Notes: generated by a model not told the origin, from the letters alone. A stretch of DNA of 64,000 nt from Pantoea allii (GCF_002307475.1 NZ_NTMH01000017.1:1-64000), one strand, 5' to 3'. Counted from the stretch's first letter, positions 49,574 to 59,708 are shown. Made by a program: numbers and translations.

Positions 49574-51649
49574 TTATTTCCGGCGCAGACTGCGCATCAG
49601 CCAGCGGCCATGATGAGGCCGCTGGTTCCAGGCCAAAGATGAGATCGTGTGCATCACTTTCAGATGATCAAGAATGCGCCGGACGTGCTGCTCCAGCACC
49701 GTAACGGGCCCCTCGTTAATATCTTCAACGCCCTGCAGCAGATCCGTCTGCGAACTTTCCCCATCATATTCCAGTCGTTGCTGGCAACGTTGCAGTGCAA
49801 TCTCGCACCATTGCAGATAGTGCTCGGCCAGCGTGGGTGGCAGCATGGTGTGTTCGCGCGCCAGAATTGTCATGGCATTGATGTGTTCAACAATAAACTG
49901 GCAGTGCGTGACCCATAAGCGCATATCCTGCAGGTAGCGTGAGTTAAATCCCGGCTCCTGCATCGCCTGATTCAGGGAATTAAACACCGCGTTATGGGCC
50001 TGGTTGACCTTAATCCGCTGGTAAGCCAGCTTATCTGGAGACTGCTCCGGGCCGAGTAACATCCGCAGTGCGTCCTGACAGGCCTCCAGTGCATCATGCG
50101 CATTCTGACGCAACAACGCGCTCTGCCACTGCGGCCACAGCCATAACATGCCACCAAAGGCGATCAGGCAACCCATCAGCGTATCCAACAGGCGGGGCAA
50201 TAAAAACTGTGCCCCGTTAAGGGAGAGCAGTTGCAGCGTATAAACGGCCGTGACCGTAAATCCTACCATCGACCAGCCGTAAAACTGTCGGGTAAAGCGA
50301 TAGCTGATAAAGGTAATGGCCAGCATGATACTCAACACCAGCGGTTCTGGCACATCCAGGCGCAGCGAGGCTGCCGCAATGACCAACCCGGCAAAGGTGC
50401 CCAGGGCCCGGTGCTGGATACGAACCCGGGTTGCACTGTAGTTGCTCTGGCTGACAAACATGATTGTCATCAAAATCCAGTAGGGCTTTGGAATCGAGAA
50501 AAACACCGCCAGGGCGCTGCCCAGCATCAGCATGACGGCAAAACGACCGGCGGTGCGCAGCGCGGAAGAACGCAACGACAGATAGCTTCGCAGCGCGGGC
50601 AGCAGCGGCAAACGACGCTGGCGATCGGCCATCAGGTCACGTTGATAAAGCGGCTTTTGGGTACGAAGTACCCGGGCGATGCGGCTGAAATGATAGAGGC
50701 AGAAGTTACCCACCGGATTGTCCGGATGCTGGCGGGCGATTTTTTCCAGCGCACCCAGCTGCTTGTCCATATCAAAACGGCTGGAGAGTTGGTGATACAG
50801 AATATCGTCGGCCAGCTCGCGCAGTCGGGCTGAAATCGTCCTGGCATTCCAGCGGATGACGGCTTCCGCATGGCTTTGTTCCACCAGCTTCTGGACTTCT
50901 TCCGGCTGATGCAGGCTGACGGAGATATGTTCCTGTAAATCCAGCGCCACCTGAAATGCCCGGGTCAGACGTTTATGGCTGTGATCGCGGCTTGCGGACA
51001 ACATATGCATCTGCTGGTAGCAGGTGTTAATCAGGTCGACCGCTTTTTGCTGACGCACCAGCAGGGGCGGCAGGGCTTTTTCAGGATCGGTAAGCTGCGT
51101 CAGCAAGCTGTACTTTGCGTCACAGTAATTTGCCAGCTCACGGTAGATTAAACTCAGGCTTTCGCGCATCGGCTGCTCTTTCCACAGCCAGAACCAAAAC
51201 CAGTTGAATAATCCGTACCAGAGCGTACCGCCGATATACAGCAGCGGGGGCACGTAAATGGGCATACGACCAATCAGGCTGATGGTAAAAATCGCGGCAA
51301 TCAGCGTACCGGGCAGCAGTCGGGCGTGCAGCGGGCTGATTTCACCGGTGACGCCAAGGAGTAACGGCATCGCAAACAGAATCAACGGCAGAGGGACGTC
51401 TTTGAGCAGTAGCCACTGCATCAGCAAACTGCCAAAGGCAAACAGGCTGCCGCCAATAATCAGGCGCTTAAAGAAACGTTTGTGCGGTGTATCCAGGCCA
51501 GCAATATTGCAGCAGGCGGGAACTAATGAGAACAGCAACCCTTTTTGCAGATCGCCAAACAGCCAGCCGAGCGCGACCGGAAGGCACAACACCAGAGTCT
51601 GGCGCAGCGCATAGTTAACTTCGGGGTGATAAATTATTCTTCGCCACAT
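49574..51649 (-). CDS. yhfK: FUSC-family inner-membrane protein YhfK
   Basis: YhfK belongs to the YccS/YhfK branch of the FUSC family (aromatic acid exporter-like); its substrate is unknown. The 691-residue protein (E. coli about 696 aa) has two hydrophobic blocks of several helices (about 15-150 and 370-510), each followed by a soluble helical region, the usual FUSC two-repeat layout. It lies 58 bp downstream of crp on the same strand; a hairpin separates them. Confidence 0.92.
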   Translation of the reverse strand: MWRRIIYHPEVNYALRQTLVLCLPVALGWLFGDLQKGLLFSLVPACCNIAGLDTPHKRFFKRLIIGGSLFAFGSLLMQWLLLKDVPLPLILFAMPLLLGVTGEISPLHARLLPGTLIAAIFTISLIGRMPIYVPPLLYIGGTLWYGLFNWFWFWLWKEQPMRESLSLIYRELANYCDAKYSLLTQLTDPEKALPPLLVRQQKAVDLINTCYQQMHMLSASRDHSHKRLTRAFQVALDLQEHISVSLHQPEEVQKLVEQSHAEAVIRWNARTISARLRELADDILYHQLSSRFDMDKQLGALEKIARQHPDNPVGNFCLYHFSRIARVLRTQKPLYQRDLMADRQRRLPLLPALRSYLSLRSSALRTAGRFAVMLMLGSALAVFFSIPKPYWILMTIMFVSQSNYSATRVRIQHRALGTFAGLVIAAASLRLDVPEPLVLSIMLAITFISYRFTRQFYGWSMVGFTVTAVYTLQLLSLNGAQFLLPRLLDTLMGCLIAFGGMLWLWPQWQSALLRQNAHDALEACQDALRMLLGPEQSPDKLAYQRIKVNQAHNAVFNSLNQAMQEPGFNSRYLQDMRLWVTHCQFIVEHINAMTILAREHTMLPPTLAEHYLQWCEIALQRCQQRLEYDGESSQTDLLQGVEDINEGPVTVLEQHVRRILDHLKVMHTISSLAWNQRPHHGRWLMRSLRRK

Positions 51650-51664
51650 GGGCTCAACACAAGA

Positions 51665-51700
51665 TATTCACGGCATAATGTTGCCATCACGCCGTGAATA
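51665..51700 (-). terminator. 3' stem-loop after crp
   Basis: TATTCACGGC (51665-51674) and GCCGTGAATA (51691-51700) are perfectly complementary over 10 bp with a 16-nt loop, 7 bp past the crp stop. The A/U-rich base of the stem is followed by UCUUGUG on the minus strand, a weak U-tract, so read-through into yhfK is possible. Confidence 0.6.
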
Positions 51701-51707
51701 ATAAGGC

Positions 51708-52340
51708 TTAGCGGGTGCCGTAAACAACGATGGTTTTGCCGTGTGCGGAGATCAGATTCTGATCTTCCAGCATCTTCAAGATACGGCCCACGGTTTCACG
51801 TGAACAACCAACGATTTGGCCAATTTCCTGACGAGTAATTTTAATTTGCATGCCGTCAGGATGCGTCATGGCGTCAGGCTGTTTAGCCAGGTTAAGCAAC
51901 GTCTGTGCAATGCGTCCGGTGACATCCAGGAACGCGAGATTTCCCACTTTTTCTGACGTCACCTGGAGACGGCGCGCCATCTGTGAAGAAAGACGCATCA
52001 GAATATCCGGGTTAACCTGGATGAGCTGACGGAATTTCTTGTAGGAAATTTCTGCTACTTCGCACGCCGTTTTCGCACGTACCCAGGCGCTGCGTTCCTG
52101 ACCTTCTTCAAACAGGCCAAGCTCACCAATAAAATCGCCTTGATTCAGGTAAGAAAGAATCATCTCCTTGCCTTCTTCATCCTTAATCAGTACCGCGACG
52201 GAACCTTTCACGATGTAGTAAAGCGTTTCGGCTTTTTCACCTTGATGAATCAGCGTACTTTTGGATGGATACTTGTGAATATGGCAATGGGACAGGAACC
52301 ATTCAAGTGTAGGGTCTGTTTGCGGTTTGCCGAGAACCAT
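51708..52340 (-). CDS. crp: cAMP receptor protein
   Basis: Crp is the global catabolite regulator, binding DNA when loaded with cAMP. The 210-residue protein has the cAMP pocket ([18 protein letters not shown], with the Arg and Ser ligands, about 71-89), the hinge/C-helix and the recognition helix [10 protein letters not shown] with Arg180 and Glu181. Length is identical to E. coli and the sequence nearly so. Candidate targets in this window are upstream of glpD/glpE and ppiA. It is divergent from yhfA. Confidence 0.99.
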   Translation of the reverse strand: MVLGKPQTDPTLEWFLSHCHIHKYPSKSTLIHQGEKAETLYYIVKGSVAVLIKDEEGKEMILSYLNQGDFIGELGLFEEGQERSAWVRAKTACEVAEISYKKFRQLIQVNPDILMRLSSQMARRLQVTSEKVGNLAFLDVTGRIAQTLLNLAKQPDAMTHPDGMQIKITRQEIGQIVGCSRETVGRILKMLEDQNLISAHGKTIVVYGTR

Positions 52341-52645
52341 TCGCTATTATCCTCTATTGTAATCGTGCCCAAAATACAGGGCTCTGTTTCCCTGCCAGGC
52401 GATGAAAGCGTTAAGCGTGTTTCCATTCAGGAAATTATTCGGGCTGCATTCGGCGCAGAGCGCATAATTCTTCCCGGCTTCATCTTCGGATGACGAAAAA
52501 ATATTTTCAGCACTGTTTGTAGCACAGCTTTCGCCGACTGTCTTGTGTTGTCTCGCTTCAGCAATGAGGCTGATTTCTCTGGATTGCTGTTTACCAGGCA
52601 AAAGCGTACTCTGGCGCAAAAACAGGGTATTCTGGGGGCGAAATT
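52341..52645. other. Divergent crp/yhfA control region
   Basis: No gene is supported in this 305-bp gap, which must hold the crp promoter and its leader. I looked for a strong TGTGA-N6-TCACA site for autoregulation and found only weak partial matches (for example near 52511-52528, TGTTTGTAGCACAG). A GGGGGCG ribosome-binding site precedes yhfA. Confidence 0.5.
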
Positions 52646-53050
52646 ATGCAGGCAAGAGTCAAATGGGTTGAAGGGTTAACATTCCTCGGCGAATCATCAT
52701 CCGGCCATCAGGTCTTAATGGATGGTAATTCCGGTGATAAAGCGCCCAGTCCTATGGAAATGGTGCTGATGGCGGCTGGTGGATGCAGCGCAATTGATGT
52801 GGTTTCAATTTTGCAAAAAGGCCGCAACGATGTGGCTGATTGCGAAGTAAAACTCGAATCAGAGCGTCGGGAAGAAGCCCCTCGCATCTTTACCCGTATC
52901 AACCTGCATTTTATCGTGAGTGGAAAAGCACTTTCAGATAAAGCCGTGGCGCGTGCGGTCGACCTGTCGGCGGAAAAATATTGCTCGGTTGCCATTATGT
53001 TAGGCAAAGGGGTCGCGATCACCCACAGCTACGAGGTTATCGAGCTGTGA
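52646..53050 (+). CDS. yhfA: OsmC/Ohr-family protein YhfA
   Basis: YhfA is a small cytoplasmic OsmC-fold protein; relatives reduce organic peroxides, but the YhfA reaction is not established. The 134-residue protein, equal in length to E. coli, has two conserved Cys, in AAGGCSAIDV (Cys47) and KYCSVA (Cys112), which suggests peroxidase-type chemistry. It is monocistronic, divergent from crp and ended by a strong terminator. Confidence 0.94.
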   Translation: MQARVKWVEGLTFLGESSSGHQVLMDGNSGDKAPSPMEMVLMAAGGCSAIDVVSILQKGRNDVADCEVKLESERREEAPRIFTRINLHFIVSGKALSDKAVARAVDLSAEKYCSVAIMLGKGVAITHSYEVIEL

Positions 53051-53054
53051 TCTC

Positions 53055-53084
53055 TCAGAGGCCCGCGCGGCCTCTGATTTTATT
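53055..53084 (+). terminator. Rho-independent terminator of yhfA
   Basis: TCAGAGGCC (53055-53063) pairs with GGCCTCTGA (53069-53077) around a 5-nt loop and is followed by TTTTATT. The last bases overlap the prkB stop codon on the other strand. Confidence 0.9.
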
Positions 53085-53949
53085 CAATGCGTTTGCCTTC
53101 CATGAGCCGTTTCACCAACGGCGCCATAATCAACTCCATCGCCAGTCCCATTTTTCCGCCCGGTACCACCAGCGTATTGATATTGGAAATGAACGATCCC
53201 TGCAGCATGGCCAGCAGATAAGGGAAATCAATATCTTCCAGACACTGAAAGTGAATGACGACAAAACTCTCATCCAGCGAAGGAATGGTGCGGGCCGCAA
53301 ACGGGTTGGAGGTATCCACGGTAGGGACGCGCTGAAAGTTGATATGGGTGCGTGAGAATTGTGGCGTTATGAAGTTGATGTAATCTTCCATCGAGCGCAC
53401 AACTGAATCCATGACGGCCTCACGGGAATGACCGCGTTCACCGGTATCGCGGACCAGCTTCTGAATCCACTCCAGGTTGACAATCGGCACCACGCCGACC
53501 AGTAAATCCACCTTTTCAGCGACGTTATGCTGAGCCGTCATCACCCCGCCGTGCAGTCCTTCATAAAAAAGCACGTCCGTATCCGGAGGCAGCGGCTGCC
53601 ACGGCGTAAAGGTGCCCGGCACCTGATTCCAGGGCACGGCTTCGTCGTAGGTGTGCAGGTATTTCCGTGACTGGCCTTTGCCGTGCTCACCATATTCAAT
53701 AAAGGTTTGTTCCAGCAGGCCAAAGTCATTCGCTTCCGGGCCAAAATAGCTGATATGGCGACCCAGATCGCGTGCTTTACGAATCGCCATATCCATTTCT
53801 GGCCGGGTAAAACGGTGAAAGCTGTCACCTTCCAGCTCGGCCGCGTGCAAATTGAGTTGCTGAAAAATTTTACGGAATGCCAGGCTGGTGGTGGTGGTTC
53901 CCGCGCCACTGGAACCCGTTACCGCTATGATCGGATGGCGTGCAGACAT
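53080..53949 (-). CDS. prkB: Phosphoribulokinase-like P-loop kinase PrkB
   Basis: PrkB is a homologue of phosphoribulokinase and uridine kinase present in enterics without a Calvin cycle; its physiological substrate is not known. The 289-residue protein has the P-loop VTGSSGAGTTTTS at about residues 10-22, in which Thr replaces the usual P-loop Lys, as in bacterial phosphoribulokinases, followed by EGDSFHRF, the Walker B-like DVLFYEGLHGG and the KLVRDTGERGHS Arg/Lys block. Length equals E. coli PrkB (289 aa). It lies downstream of yheU on the same strand. No RuBisCO gene is in the window. Confidence 0.93.
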   Translation of the reverse strand: MSARHPIIAVTGSSGAGTTTTSLAFRKIFQQLNLHAAELEGDSFHRFTRPEMDMAIRKARDLGRHISYFGPEANDFGLLEQTFIEYGEHGKGQSRKYLHTYDEAVPWNQVPGTFTPWQPLPPDTDVLFYEGLHGGVMTAQHNVAEKVDLLVGVVPIVNLEWIQKLVRDTGERGHSREAVMDSVVRSMEDYINFITPQFSRTHINFQRVPTVDTSNPFAARTIPSLDESFVVIHFQCLEDIDFPYLLAMLQGSFISNINTLVVPGGKMGLAMELIMAPLVKRLMEGKRIE

Positions 53950-54010
53950 AGTAAAACTCCCTGTGAAGTCGGGCGATGAGCATTGTTAGCACGATTTTTC
54001 ATTCTGTGCA

Positions 54011-54226
54011 TCAGCCGCGAAACTCGCTTTTGCGCATGATGTTTACCGATTCGTGAAGCTCAGACCAGACCAGAACCACCTCACCTTGCTGCAGCTGACG
54101 TCGCACATCGGCGACTTTTTCCGTCAGGCTGAGCTCCTGTTCACCGTAGTCGGTGCCTTCTCGCAGGACAAAGGCTTCAATTAAATTTTCGAGGGTTTCG
54201 GGGGAAACCTGTTGCCAGGGAATCAT
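54011..54226 (-). CDS. yheU: UPF0270 protein YheU
   Basis: This 71-residue soluble protein of unknown function begins [17 protein letters not shown] and carries the conserved [11 protein letters not shown] and [13 protein letters not shown] blocks, matching E. coli YheU (72 aa). The longer frame from 54334 lies inside yheT and is rejected. It starts 7 bp after the yheT stop, so it is almost certainly cotranscribed with yheT and perhaps prkB, as in E. coli. Confidence 0.93.
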   Translation of the reverse strand: MIPWQQVSPETLENLIEAFVLREGTDYGEQELSLTEKVADVRRQLQQGEVVLVWSELHESVNIMRKSEFRG

Positions 54227-54233
54227 CACAGGG

Positions 54234-55250
54234 TTAGCTATCCAGGTAAGGGGAAATCCACTGTGGCACGCGCTGTTCGAGCCACAACTGAGGCTGACGC
54301 AAGGTGCCACCAACAAAGCCAACATGACCGCCATGGCGCGTCAGTTGATAGGTAATAGTGGCAGATAATTGGTCATTCTGCGGGATCACCTCATCACTCA
54401 TAAACGGGTCGTCTTTCGCATGGATGATCAGCAACGGTTTTGCCACCGAGCGAAGCAGCGGCATAGCGCTGGCGCGGTGATAATAATCCGTGGCATCGGC
54501 AAAGCCATGAGCGCGGGCGGTGATCGCGTCATCAAAGTCTCGCAGGCGGCGCAGCGCGCTGAGCTGTTTAAGATCTATCGGTAAAGTGTCAGGCCATGCG
54601 TGCAGTTTGCGCTGAGCATTTTTTTTAAGCTGGCTCAGCAGGTAACGCTGATAAACCTGGGAAAATCCACGTTCCAGTCGGGCGCTACAGGGCTCAAGCA
54701 GCAGCGGCGCAGAAACAATAACGCCGGCATCAATGACGGCATCATTTCCCTGTTGCCCCAGCAGGCAACCCAGCATGTTCCCGCCCAGCGAAAACCCCAC
54801 CGCGGCGGTCGGAACGCGGCCCCAGCGCGTCGTCAGCCAGTTCAGGAAAAAGCGTGCATCCTCGGTTTCTCCTGAGTGATAAATCCGGTTCAGACGATTC
54901 GGCTCGCCGCTGCAGCCGCGAAAATGCATCACTACGGCCAGCCAGCCACGTTGCTTGCAAACCTGCATCAGGCCGTGGATATAGGGACTGTGGAAACTGC
55001 CTTCCAGACCATGAAACAACACTACGCGCGGTTTATGCTGTGCAAACTGCGGATCTTCACTCCAGGCCAGGTCGACAAAATCACCATCGGGTAAATCAAG
55101 CCGTTGCCAGTGAGGCGTGACTCTTATCGTGCGGCGGAGGAGGCGCGGCAGCAGGGTTTGCAGATGAGGATTCGCCAGGCCGCGCACAGGGATAAACGCC
55201 GCGCCATCCGGGCCCGAAAATTTCATGTTGTAAAGGCTTGTCTGTTCCAT
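54234..55250 (-). CDS. yheT: Alpha/beta hydrolase YheT
   Basis: YheT is a putative esterase of the AB-hydrolase family with no proven substrate. The 338-residue protein has the conserved entry [13 protein letters not shown], oxyanion region FHGLEGS, nucleophile elbow GFSLGGNM (Ser), and late Asp and His in AKDDPFM and RHGGHVGF. E. coli YheT is 340 aa. The start could be ATG 55250 or the ATG eight codons later; the upstream one fits homologue length better. It forms yheT-yheU and faces away from the LysE-family gene. Confidence 0.93.
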   Translation of the reverse strand: MEQTSLYNMKFSGPDGAAFIPVRGLANPHLQTLLPRLLRRTIRVTPHWQRLDLPDGDFVDLAWSEDPQFAQHKPRVVLFHGLEGSFHSPYIHGLMQVCKQRGWLAVVMHFRGCSGEPNRLNRIYHSGETEDARFFLNWLTTRWGRVPTAAVGFSLGGNMLGCLLGQQGNDAVIDAGVIVSAPLLLEPCSARLERGFSQVYQRYLLSQLKKNAQRKLHAWPDTLPIDLKQLSALRRLRDFDDAITARAHGFADATDYYHRASAMPLLRSVAKPLLIIHAKDDPFMSDEVIPQNDQLSATITYQLTRHGGHVGFVGGTLRQPQLWLEQRVPQWISPYLDS

Positions 55251-55304
55251 ATCACACTGTTAGCTTCGATAAGTTTTTACATAATGGAGGGAGAACCCGG
55301 TTAA

Positions 55305-55907
55305 ATGGAACTCAGTCTTTTTTTATCACTGTTAGGGTTTCTCTGGGTCGCGGCGATAACACCCGGACCTAATAATATGTTACTCACCGCCTCAGGTGCC
55401 AACTTTGGTTTTATTCGCACCATTCCGTTGATGGTTGGCATCATGATTGGTATGCAGCTGATGCTCCTCATGGTGGCGTTTGGCGTAGGGGGATTGATTC
55501 TGCTCTATCCCTCATTGCACCTGATTCTGAAAGTGGCCGGTAGCCTCTATTTGCTGTGGCTGGCATGGAAAATCGCCACCGCGGCCTATGAAAAGCTCGA
55601 GACCGATGCGGTGCCGGTCGCGCCCATGCCTTTCTGGCAGGGAGGATTGTTGCAGCTGATCAATCCCAAAGCCTGGTTAATGGCCCTGGGGGCGATAGCG
55701 AGCTTTAGCCTGGCCGGTGCCGGTTATCATCACTCTGTACTGTTAATCAGCGGGGGGATGTTTATGGTCAATCTGGTGGCGGGCATTATCTGGATGGGCT
55801 TTGGCGCCATGATCGGCCGCATTTTACGCAGTCCGCGCGCGTGGAAAATATTTAACCTCAGCATGGGGCTGTTAACGGCGGCGTGCGTACTGCTGATCTG
55901 GCACTGA
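55305..55907 (+). CDS. LysE/RhtB-family amino acid exporter
   Basis: This 200-residue membrane protein has six hydrophobic segments and the LysE-family N-terminal signature ITPGPNNMLLTASGANFG (about residues 18-35), followed by a GxxxG-rich second helix. Family members export amino acids or derivatives such as lysine, threonine, homoserine or cysteine; the substrate cannot be read from sequence. The GGAGGG ribosome-binding site is strong. It is not in the E. coli yheT-yheS interval, so with the next five genes it marks a difference in gene content. Its stop is 2 bp from that of the convergent LacI-family gene. Confidence 0.88.
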   Translation: MELSLFLSLLGFLWVAAITPGPNNMLLTASGANFGFIRTIPLMVGIMIGMQLMLLMVAFGVGGLILLYPSLHLILKVAGSLYLLWLAWKIATAAYEKLETDAVPVAPMPFWQGGLLQLINPKAWLMALGAIASFSLAGAGYHHSVLLISGGMFMVNLVAGIIWMGFGAMIGRILRSPRAWKIFNLSMGLLTAACVLLIWH

Positions 55908-55909
55908 TC

Positions 55910-56890
55910 CTAACTGGACGCACGCTCCAGGCGTTTCCAGGGTAACACTTCCCTGACAACCGGCGCGTGCGGCTGGCGAATTTTCTTCAGGAGCAACTGT
56001 ACGCTGCGTGCACCCAGCTGATACATCGGTTGCTCTATGGTGGTCAACGGCGGATTCAGGCTACTGGTAAACGGGATACCGTCAAAACCGACCACGGCGA
56101 GATCGTCCGGTACGCGCAAGCCAGCTTCCAGCGCCGCATGGACCACGCCAACTGCCAGCACATCGGAAACGGCAAAGACGGCGTCCGGTCGTTCTGGCAG
56201 GCGTAACATCTCCTGTAACGCCCGGCTGCCTTCCTCACAGGAAATGCCTTCGGTATACACCACCTCTGCCCAGCCCAAATCCGACTGTTCGATGGCCTGG
56301 CGATAGCCCTGCTCACGATACTGGGAATACAGATAACGCAGGTCGCCATTCACCAGCGCGATGCGCTTGCGGCCCCTGGCGGCAAGGTAATGTATGGTGT
56401 CACGGGCGGCTTCAAGATGATCAATGGAGACCGAGGAGGCCGCAATCTGTGGATCAAACTCACAGCACTGAATCCAGGGCGAATCGCCGATGATATCAAT
56501 AAGGCTTTGCAGGCCGGCCGCCGCGTCCATCGTAATGACGCCATCAACCACTTTGCCCGTTAACAGCGTCAGGTAAGCAGCCTCACGTTTAAACTGTGAG
56601 GCAGAATTACACAGCAGGATGTGGTAGCCGTGCATTTCTGCTTCCGCTTCAATGCCTTGCACCACCCGGGCGCAAAAGGGATTGGTGATATCTGAAATCA
56701 GTACCAGCAACATATGGCTTTGCGAGGTACGCAGTTGACGGGCTAACAGGTTGGGTTGATAGCCGCTTGTGGAAATGGCATCCAGCACTTTCTGACGCGT
56801 ATCCGCCTTCACACCTGGGTGAGCGTTAAGCACGCGGGATACCGTGGCCTTAGACACGCCAGCTAACAGGGCAACTTTGTCGATCGACAT
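55910..56890 (-). CDS. LacI-family transcriptional regulator
   Basis: The 326-residue protein has an N-terminal LacI helix-turn-helix (MSIDKVALLAGVSKATVSRVLN, shown here split as MSIDKVALLAG and VSKATVSRVLN), the hinge QPNLLARQLRTSQS, and a periplasmic-binding-type effector domain (VLISDITNPFCARVVQGIE, FAVSDVLAVGV, VVGFDGIPF). It most resembles the CytR/GalR branch. The longer frame from 56965 adds 25 hydrophobic residues with no family support, so ATG 56890 is preferred. It is divergent from tauA. In E. coli tau genes are controlled by the LysR-type Cbl and CysB, so a LacI-type neighbour is unusual; it might instead act on itself or distant sugar genes. Confidence 0.88.
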   Translation of the reverse strand: MSIDKVALLAGVSKATVSRVLNAHPGVKADTRQKVLDAISTSGYQPNLLARQLRTSQSHMLLVLISDITNPFCARVVQGIEAEAEMHGYHILLCNSASQFKREAAYLTLLTGKVVDGVITMDAAAGLQSLIDIIGDSPWIQCCEFDPQIAASSVSIDHLEAARDTIHYLAARGRKRIALVNGDLRYLYSQYREQGYRQAIEQSDLGWAEVVYTEGISCEEGSRALQEMLRLPERPDAVFAVSDVLAVGVVHAALEAGLRVPDDLAVVGFDGIPFTSSLNPPLTTIEQPMYQLGARSVQLLLKKIRQPHAPVVREVLPWKRLERASS

Positions 56891-57125
56891 CGAACTCGCA
56901 GACCTCACCAGGGAGCAAATAATAGCGCATATCAATAGCACAACCTGCATGTGAGCGCCTGACAAATTTATGGCTTTTTGTCTGAATTTTAATTTGCATA
57001 TAACGGCAATCTATTGCAGATGATGATCTAAGAATTTCTTTCTATTAGGGATAACTTTTAATTCCTTTGTGAAATTAATCCCGCCAGCAACACTGCCCAC
57101 ATCATAAAAGTGATGGGAAAAAATC
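56891..57125. promoter_or_regulatory. Divergent LacI-regulator / tauA control region
   Basis: This 235-bp AT-rich region holds GCAATCTATTGC (57006-57017), a dyad of GCAAT and ATTGC around CT, and CATCA-N6-TGATG (57100-57115), a dyad that overlaps the leader just before the tauA ribosome-binding site (GGGA). AT-rich stretches at 57030-57080 (TTAGGGATAACTTTTAATTCC region) would suit CysB/Cbl, but I cannot show a site. Either dyad could be the operator of the neighbouring LacI-type regulator. Confidence 0.4.
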
Positions 57126-58103
57126 ATGTTGAAAGGGCGATTAACGATTCTGGCTTCTGTGCTGTCATTGCTGGCCTTTCAGGCCTGCGCGGTCAATGTG
57201 ACGGTGGCTTATCAAACCTCGGCGGAACCGGCCAAAGTGGCGCAGGCAGATAACACCTTTGCCAAAGAGAGCGGTGCGACGGTTGCGTGGCGCAAATTCG
57301 ACAGCGGCGCGGGCGTACTGCGGGCACTGGCCTCGGGTGATGTCCAGATCGGCAATATTGGGTCCAGTCCGTTAGCCGTGGCGGCGACGCAACAGCTGCC
57401 TGTCGAAGCTTTTTTACTGGCCTCACAGTTAGGGAATTCAGAGGCGCTGGTGGTCAAAAAAAACCTCGCCAGTCCTCAGGACCTGATAGGTAAACGCATC
57501 GCCGTCCCGTTCATTTCCACCACGCACTACAGCTTGCTCTCTGCCTTAAAACACTGGGGCATCAAGCCTTCCCAGGTTCAACTGGTGAATCTACAGCCGC
57601 CCGCCATTGTGGCAGCCTGGCAACGCGGCGACATTGACGGTGCGTACGTTTGGGCGCCCGCAGTGAATGCGCTGGAAAATGACGGCCACGTCTTAACGGA
57701 CTCTTCACAGGTTGGCCGCTGGGGATCGCCCACGCTGGATGTCTGGGTCGTGCGCAAAGACTTCGCTCAGCAACATCCTGATATCGTTACCGCCTTTGCC
57801 CGCAGCGCCCTTGAGGCGCAGAAAGCCTATCTCGACAATCCCGAGCAGTGGCTTAAACAGCCCGACAATCTGCGCAAACTCGCGCGTTTAAGCGGCGTGC
57901 CAGAACAGCAGGTTCCGGCGCTGGTTAAGGGCAATACCTACCTCACCGCCGCGCAACAGGTTACGCAGTTGGAACAGCCTGTTAATCAAGCCATTGTGGA
58001 TACGGCGCAGTTTTTGAAAGCGCAGGGCAAAGTGCCGCAGGCGGGCAATGATTACAGCAGTTATGTGACCAGCCGTTTTGTTGCGCCCCTGGTTAAACCC
58101 TGA
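57126..58103 (+). CDS. tauA: Taurine ABC transporter substrate-binding protein
   Basis: TauA captures taurine and other sulfonates in the periplasm. The 325-residue precursor has a signal peptide (about 1-22, [20 protein letters not shown], cut near CAV) and a type II solute-binding fold with [22 protein letters not shown] features (residues about 58-75), GNSEALVV and WAPAVNALE. The Cys near residue 21 does not sit in a good lipobox, so a soluble protein is likely. E. coli TauA is 320 aa. It is the first gene of tauABCD and divergent from the LacI-type gene. Confidence 0.95.
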   Translation: MLKGRLTILASVLSLLAFQACAVNVTVAYQTSAEPAKVAQADNTFAKESGATVAWRKFDSGAGVLRALASGDVQIGNIGSSPLAVAATQQLPVEAFLLASQLGNSEALVVKKNLASPQDLIGKRIAVPFISTTHYSLLSALKHWGIKPSQVQLVNLQPPAIVAAWQRGDIDGAYVWAPAVNALENDGHVLTDSSQVGRWGSPTLDVWVVRKDFAQQHPDIVTAFARSALEAQKAYLDNPEQWLKQPDNLRKLARLSGVPEQQVPALVKGNTYLTAAQQVTQLEQPVNQAIVDTAQFLKAQGKVPQAGNDYSSYVTSRFVAPLVKP

Positions 58104-58113
58104 GGAGAACAGC

Positions 58114-58881
58114 ATGTTACGTATCGCTCACCTGAACGCGAGTTATGCCGGTCAGCCTGTGTTACAGGACATCACGCTGCAGCTTGATAAAAAAGCGCTG
58201 ATGGTGGTTCTGGGGCCGTCAGGCTGTGGCAAAACCACCTTACTTAACCTGATTGCCGGGTTTTTACCGGTCGAATCCGGCGCGATTTCCCTGGACGAAA
58301 AGCCTGTTCTCGGGCCGGGCGCAGAGCGTGGCGTGGTGTTTCAGAGTGAAGGCCTGCTGCCGTGGCGTAACGTACTGGATAATGTGGCTTTCGGTTTACA
58401 GCTCGCCGGCATGGCGCGCCAGCCGCGTGAAGTGATTGCGCGGCGCTTTATCAAAAGCGTTGGGCTGGAAGGCGCGGAAAAACGGCAGATCTGGCAGCTA
58501 TCCGGCGGTCAGCGTCAGCGCGTTGGTATCGCCCGGGCGCTGGCGGCCGATCCACAGTTATTGCTGCTGGATGAGCCTTTCGGCGCGCTTGACGCGTTCA
58601 CCCGCGAGCAAATGCAAACGCTGCTATTAACCCTGTGGCGTAACAGCGGTAAGCAGATTCTGCTTATCACCCATGACATTGAAGAAGCCATCTTTTTGGC
58701 CAGCGAGCTGGTACTGCTCTCTCCGGCGCCGGGCCGGGTACAGGAAAAACTGACACTTAATTTCGGTCAGCGTTTTGTGGAGGGCGAACCCTGCCGCAGC
58801 ATCAAATCCGATCCTGATTTTATTGCTCAGCGGGAATATGTACTGAGTCGGGTATTTGAACAACGGGAGGCATTTGTATGA
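58114..58881 (+). CDS. tauB: Taurine ABC transporter ATPase
   Basis: TauB powers taurine import. The 255-residue ATPase has Walker [10 protein letters not shown], the Q-loop FQSEGLLPW, signature [15 protein letters not shown], Walker [13 protein letters not shown] and the His switch ITHD. Length equals E. coli TauB, and the C-terminal [10 protein letters not shown] is identical in pattern. The frame opens at 58078 inside tauA, but ATG 58114 has GAGGAG upstream. It overlaps tauC by four bases. Confidence 0.97.
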   Translation: MLRIAHLNASYAGQPVLQDITLQLDKKALMVVLGPSGCGKTTLLNLIAGFLPVESGAISLDEKPVLGPGAERGVVFQSEGLLPWRNVLDNVAFGLQLAGMARQPREVIARRFIKSVGLEGAEKRQIWQLSGGQRQRVGIARALAADPQLLLLDEPFGALDAFTREQMQTLLLTLWRNSGKQILLITHDIEEAIFLASELVLLSPAPGRVQEKLTLNFGQRFVEGEPCRSIKSDPDFIAQREYVLSRVFEQREAFV

Positions 58882-59708
58882 GTGCGCTGCTCAATGACGA
58901 GCCGACAAGCGTGCGCCAGCGTCGCCTGCGCTGGCCTTTTTCCACCCCGTTTACGTTGAGCGCGTTAAGCCTGCTCCTGCTGCTGTTCATCTGGTGGAGT
59001 GTGACCGCGCTGGGGCTGATTGCACCGCTGTTTTTACCTTCGCCACAGCAGGTGGTGCGAAAGCTGCTGTTGGTTGCCGGTCCACAAGGCTTTATGGACG
59101 CCACGCTGTGGCAGCATTTGGCCGCCAGCCTGACACGTATGCTGATTGCCTTAACTGCGGCAGCGGCGATCGGCATCCCGGTGGGGATGGCCATGGGCAT
59201 CAGCCCGGTGGTGCGTGCGCTGATCGACCCGTTGATTGAGCTATACCGGCCCGTGCCGCCGCTGGCGTATTTGCCCCTGATGGTCATCTGGTTCGGTATT
59301 GGTGAGACATCGAAAATATTGTTGATTTTTCTGGCGATATTCGCCCCGGTGGTGCTGTCGACGGTCGCTGGCGTGCGCAATGCGCAGCAGGTGCGTCTGC
59401 GCGCGGCGGCATCGCTGGGAGCGAACCGCTGGCAGCAGCTACGTTGGGTCATTTTACCCGGCGCCTTGCCAGAGATACTGACGGGATTACGAATTGGCCT
59501 TGGTGTGGGATGGTCAACGCTGGTGGCCGCCGAGCTTATCGCGGCCACCCGGGGTTTAGGTTTTATGGTGCAGTCGGCGGGTGAGTTTCTGGCGACAGAT
59601 GTGGTGCTGGCGGGGATCGCGGTCATTGCCGTGGTTGCGTTTAGTTTAGAGCTGAGTCTGCGTGCGCTGCAGCGCCGCCTGACGCCCTGGAATGGAGAGC
59701 AAAAATGA
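58878..59708 (+). CDS. tauC: Taurine ABC transporter permease
   Basis: TauC is the membrane permease of the taurine transporter. The 276-residue protein has about six membrane helices and the EAA loop, in the form [26 protein letters not shown] with the conserved G (split here: [11 protein letters not shown] and [15 protein letters not shown]), which docks onto TauB. E. coli TauC is 275 aa. It overlaps tauB (ATGA) and tauD by four bases each. Confidence 0.96.
   Translation: MSALLNDEPTSVRQRRLRWPFSTPFTLSALSLLLLLFIWWSVTALGLIAPLFLPSPQQVVRKLLLVAGPQGFMDATLWQHLAASLTRMLIALTAAAAIGIPVGMAMGISPVVRALIDPLIELYRPVPPLAYLPLMVIWFGIGETSKILLIFLAIFAPVVLSTVAGVRNAQQVRLRAAASLGANRWQQLRWVILPGALPEILTGLRIGLGVGWSTLVAAELIAATRGLGFMVQSAGEFLATDVVLAGIAVIAVVAFSLELSLRALQRRLTPWNGEQK

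Noticed and set aside
50231..50833. 200-codon plus-strand frame opposite yhfK
   Set aside because: It is antisense to yhfK, rich in Gln/Arg/His, with no recognisable fold or ribosome-binding site.
53887..53925. Apparent loss of the P-loop lysine in PrkB
   Set aside because: Bacterial phosphoribulokinases and E. coli PrkB share the same GSSGAGTTT form, so it is not a defect.
56891..56965. Hydrophobic N-terminal extension of the LacI-family regulator
   Set aside because: It might look like a membrane anchor, but LacI proteins begin at the helix-turn-helix and ATG 56890 fits exactly; the extension overlaps the promoter gap.
58820..59626. 268-codon minus-strand frame opposite tauC
   Set aside because: It is antisense to a well-supported permease gene; its Ser/Arg/Thr-rich product has no domain features and is typical of reverse-frame shadows in GC-rich genes.
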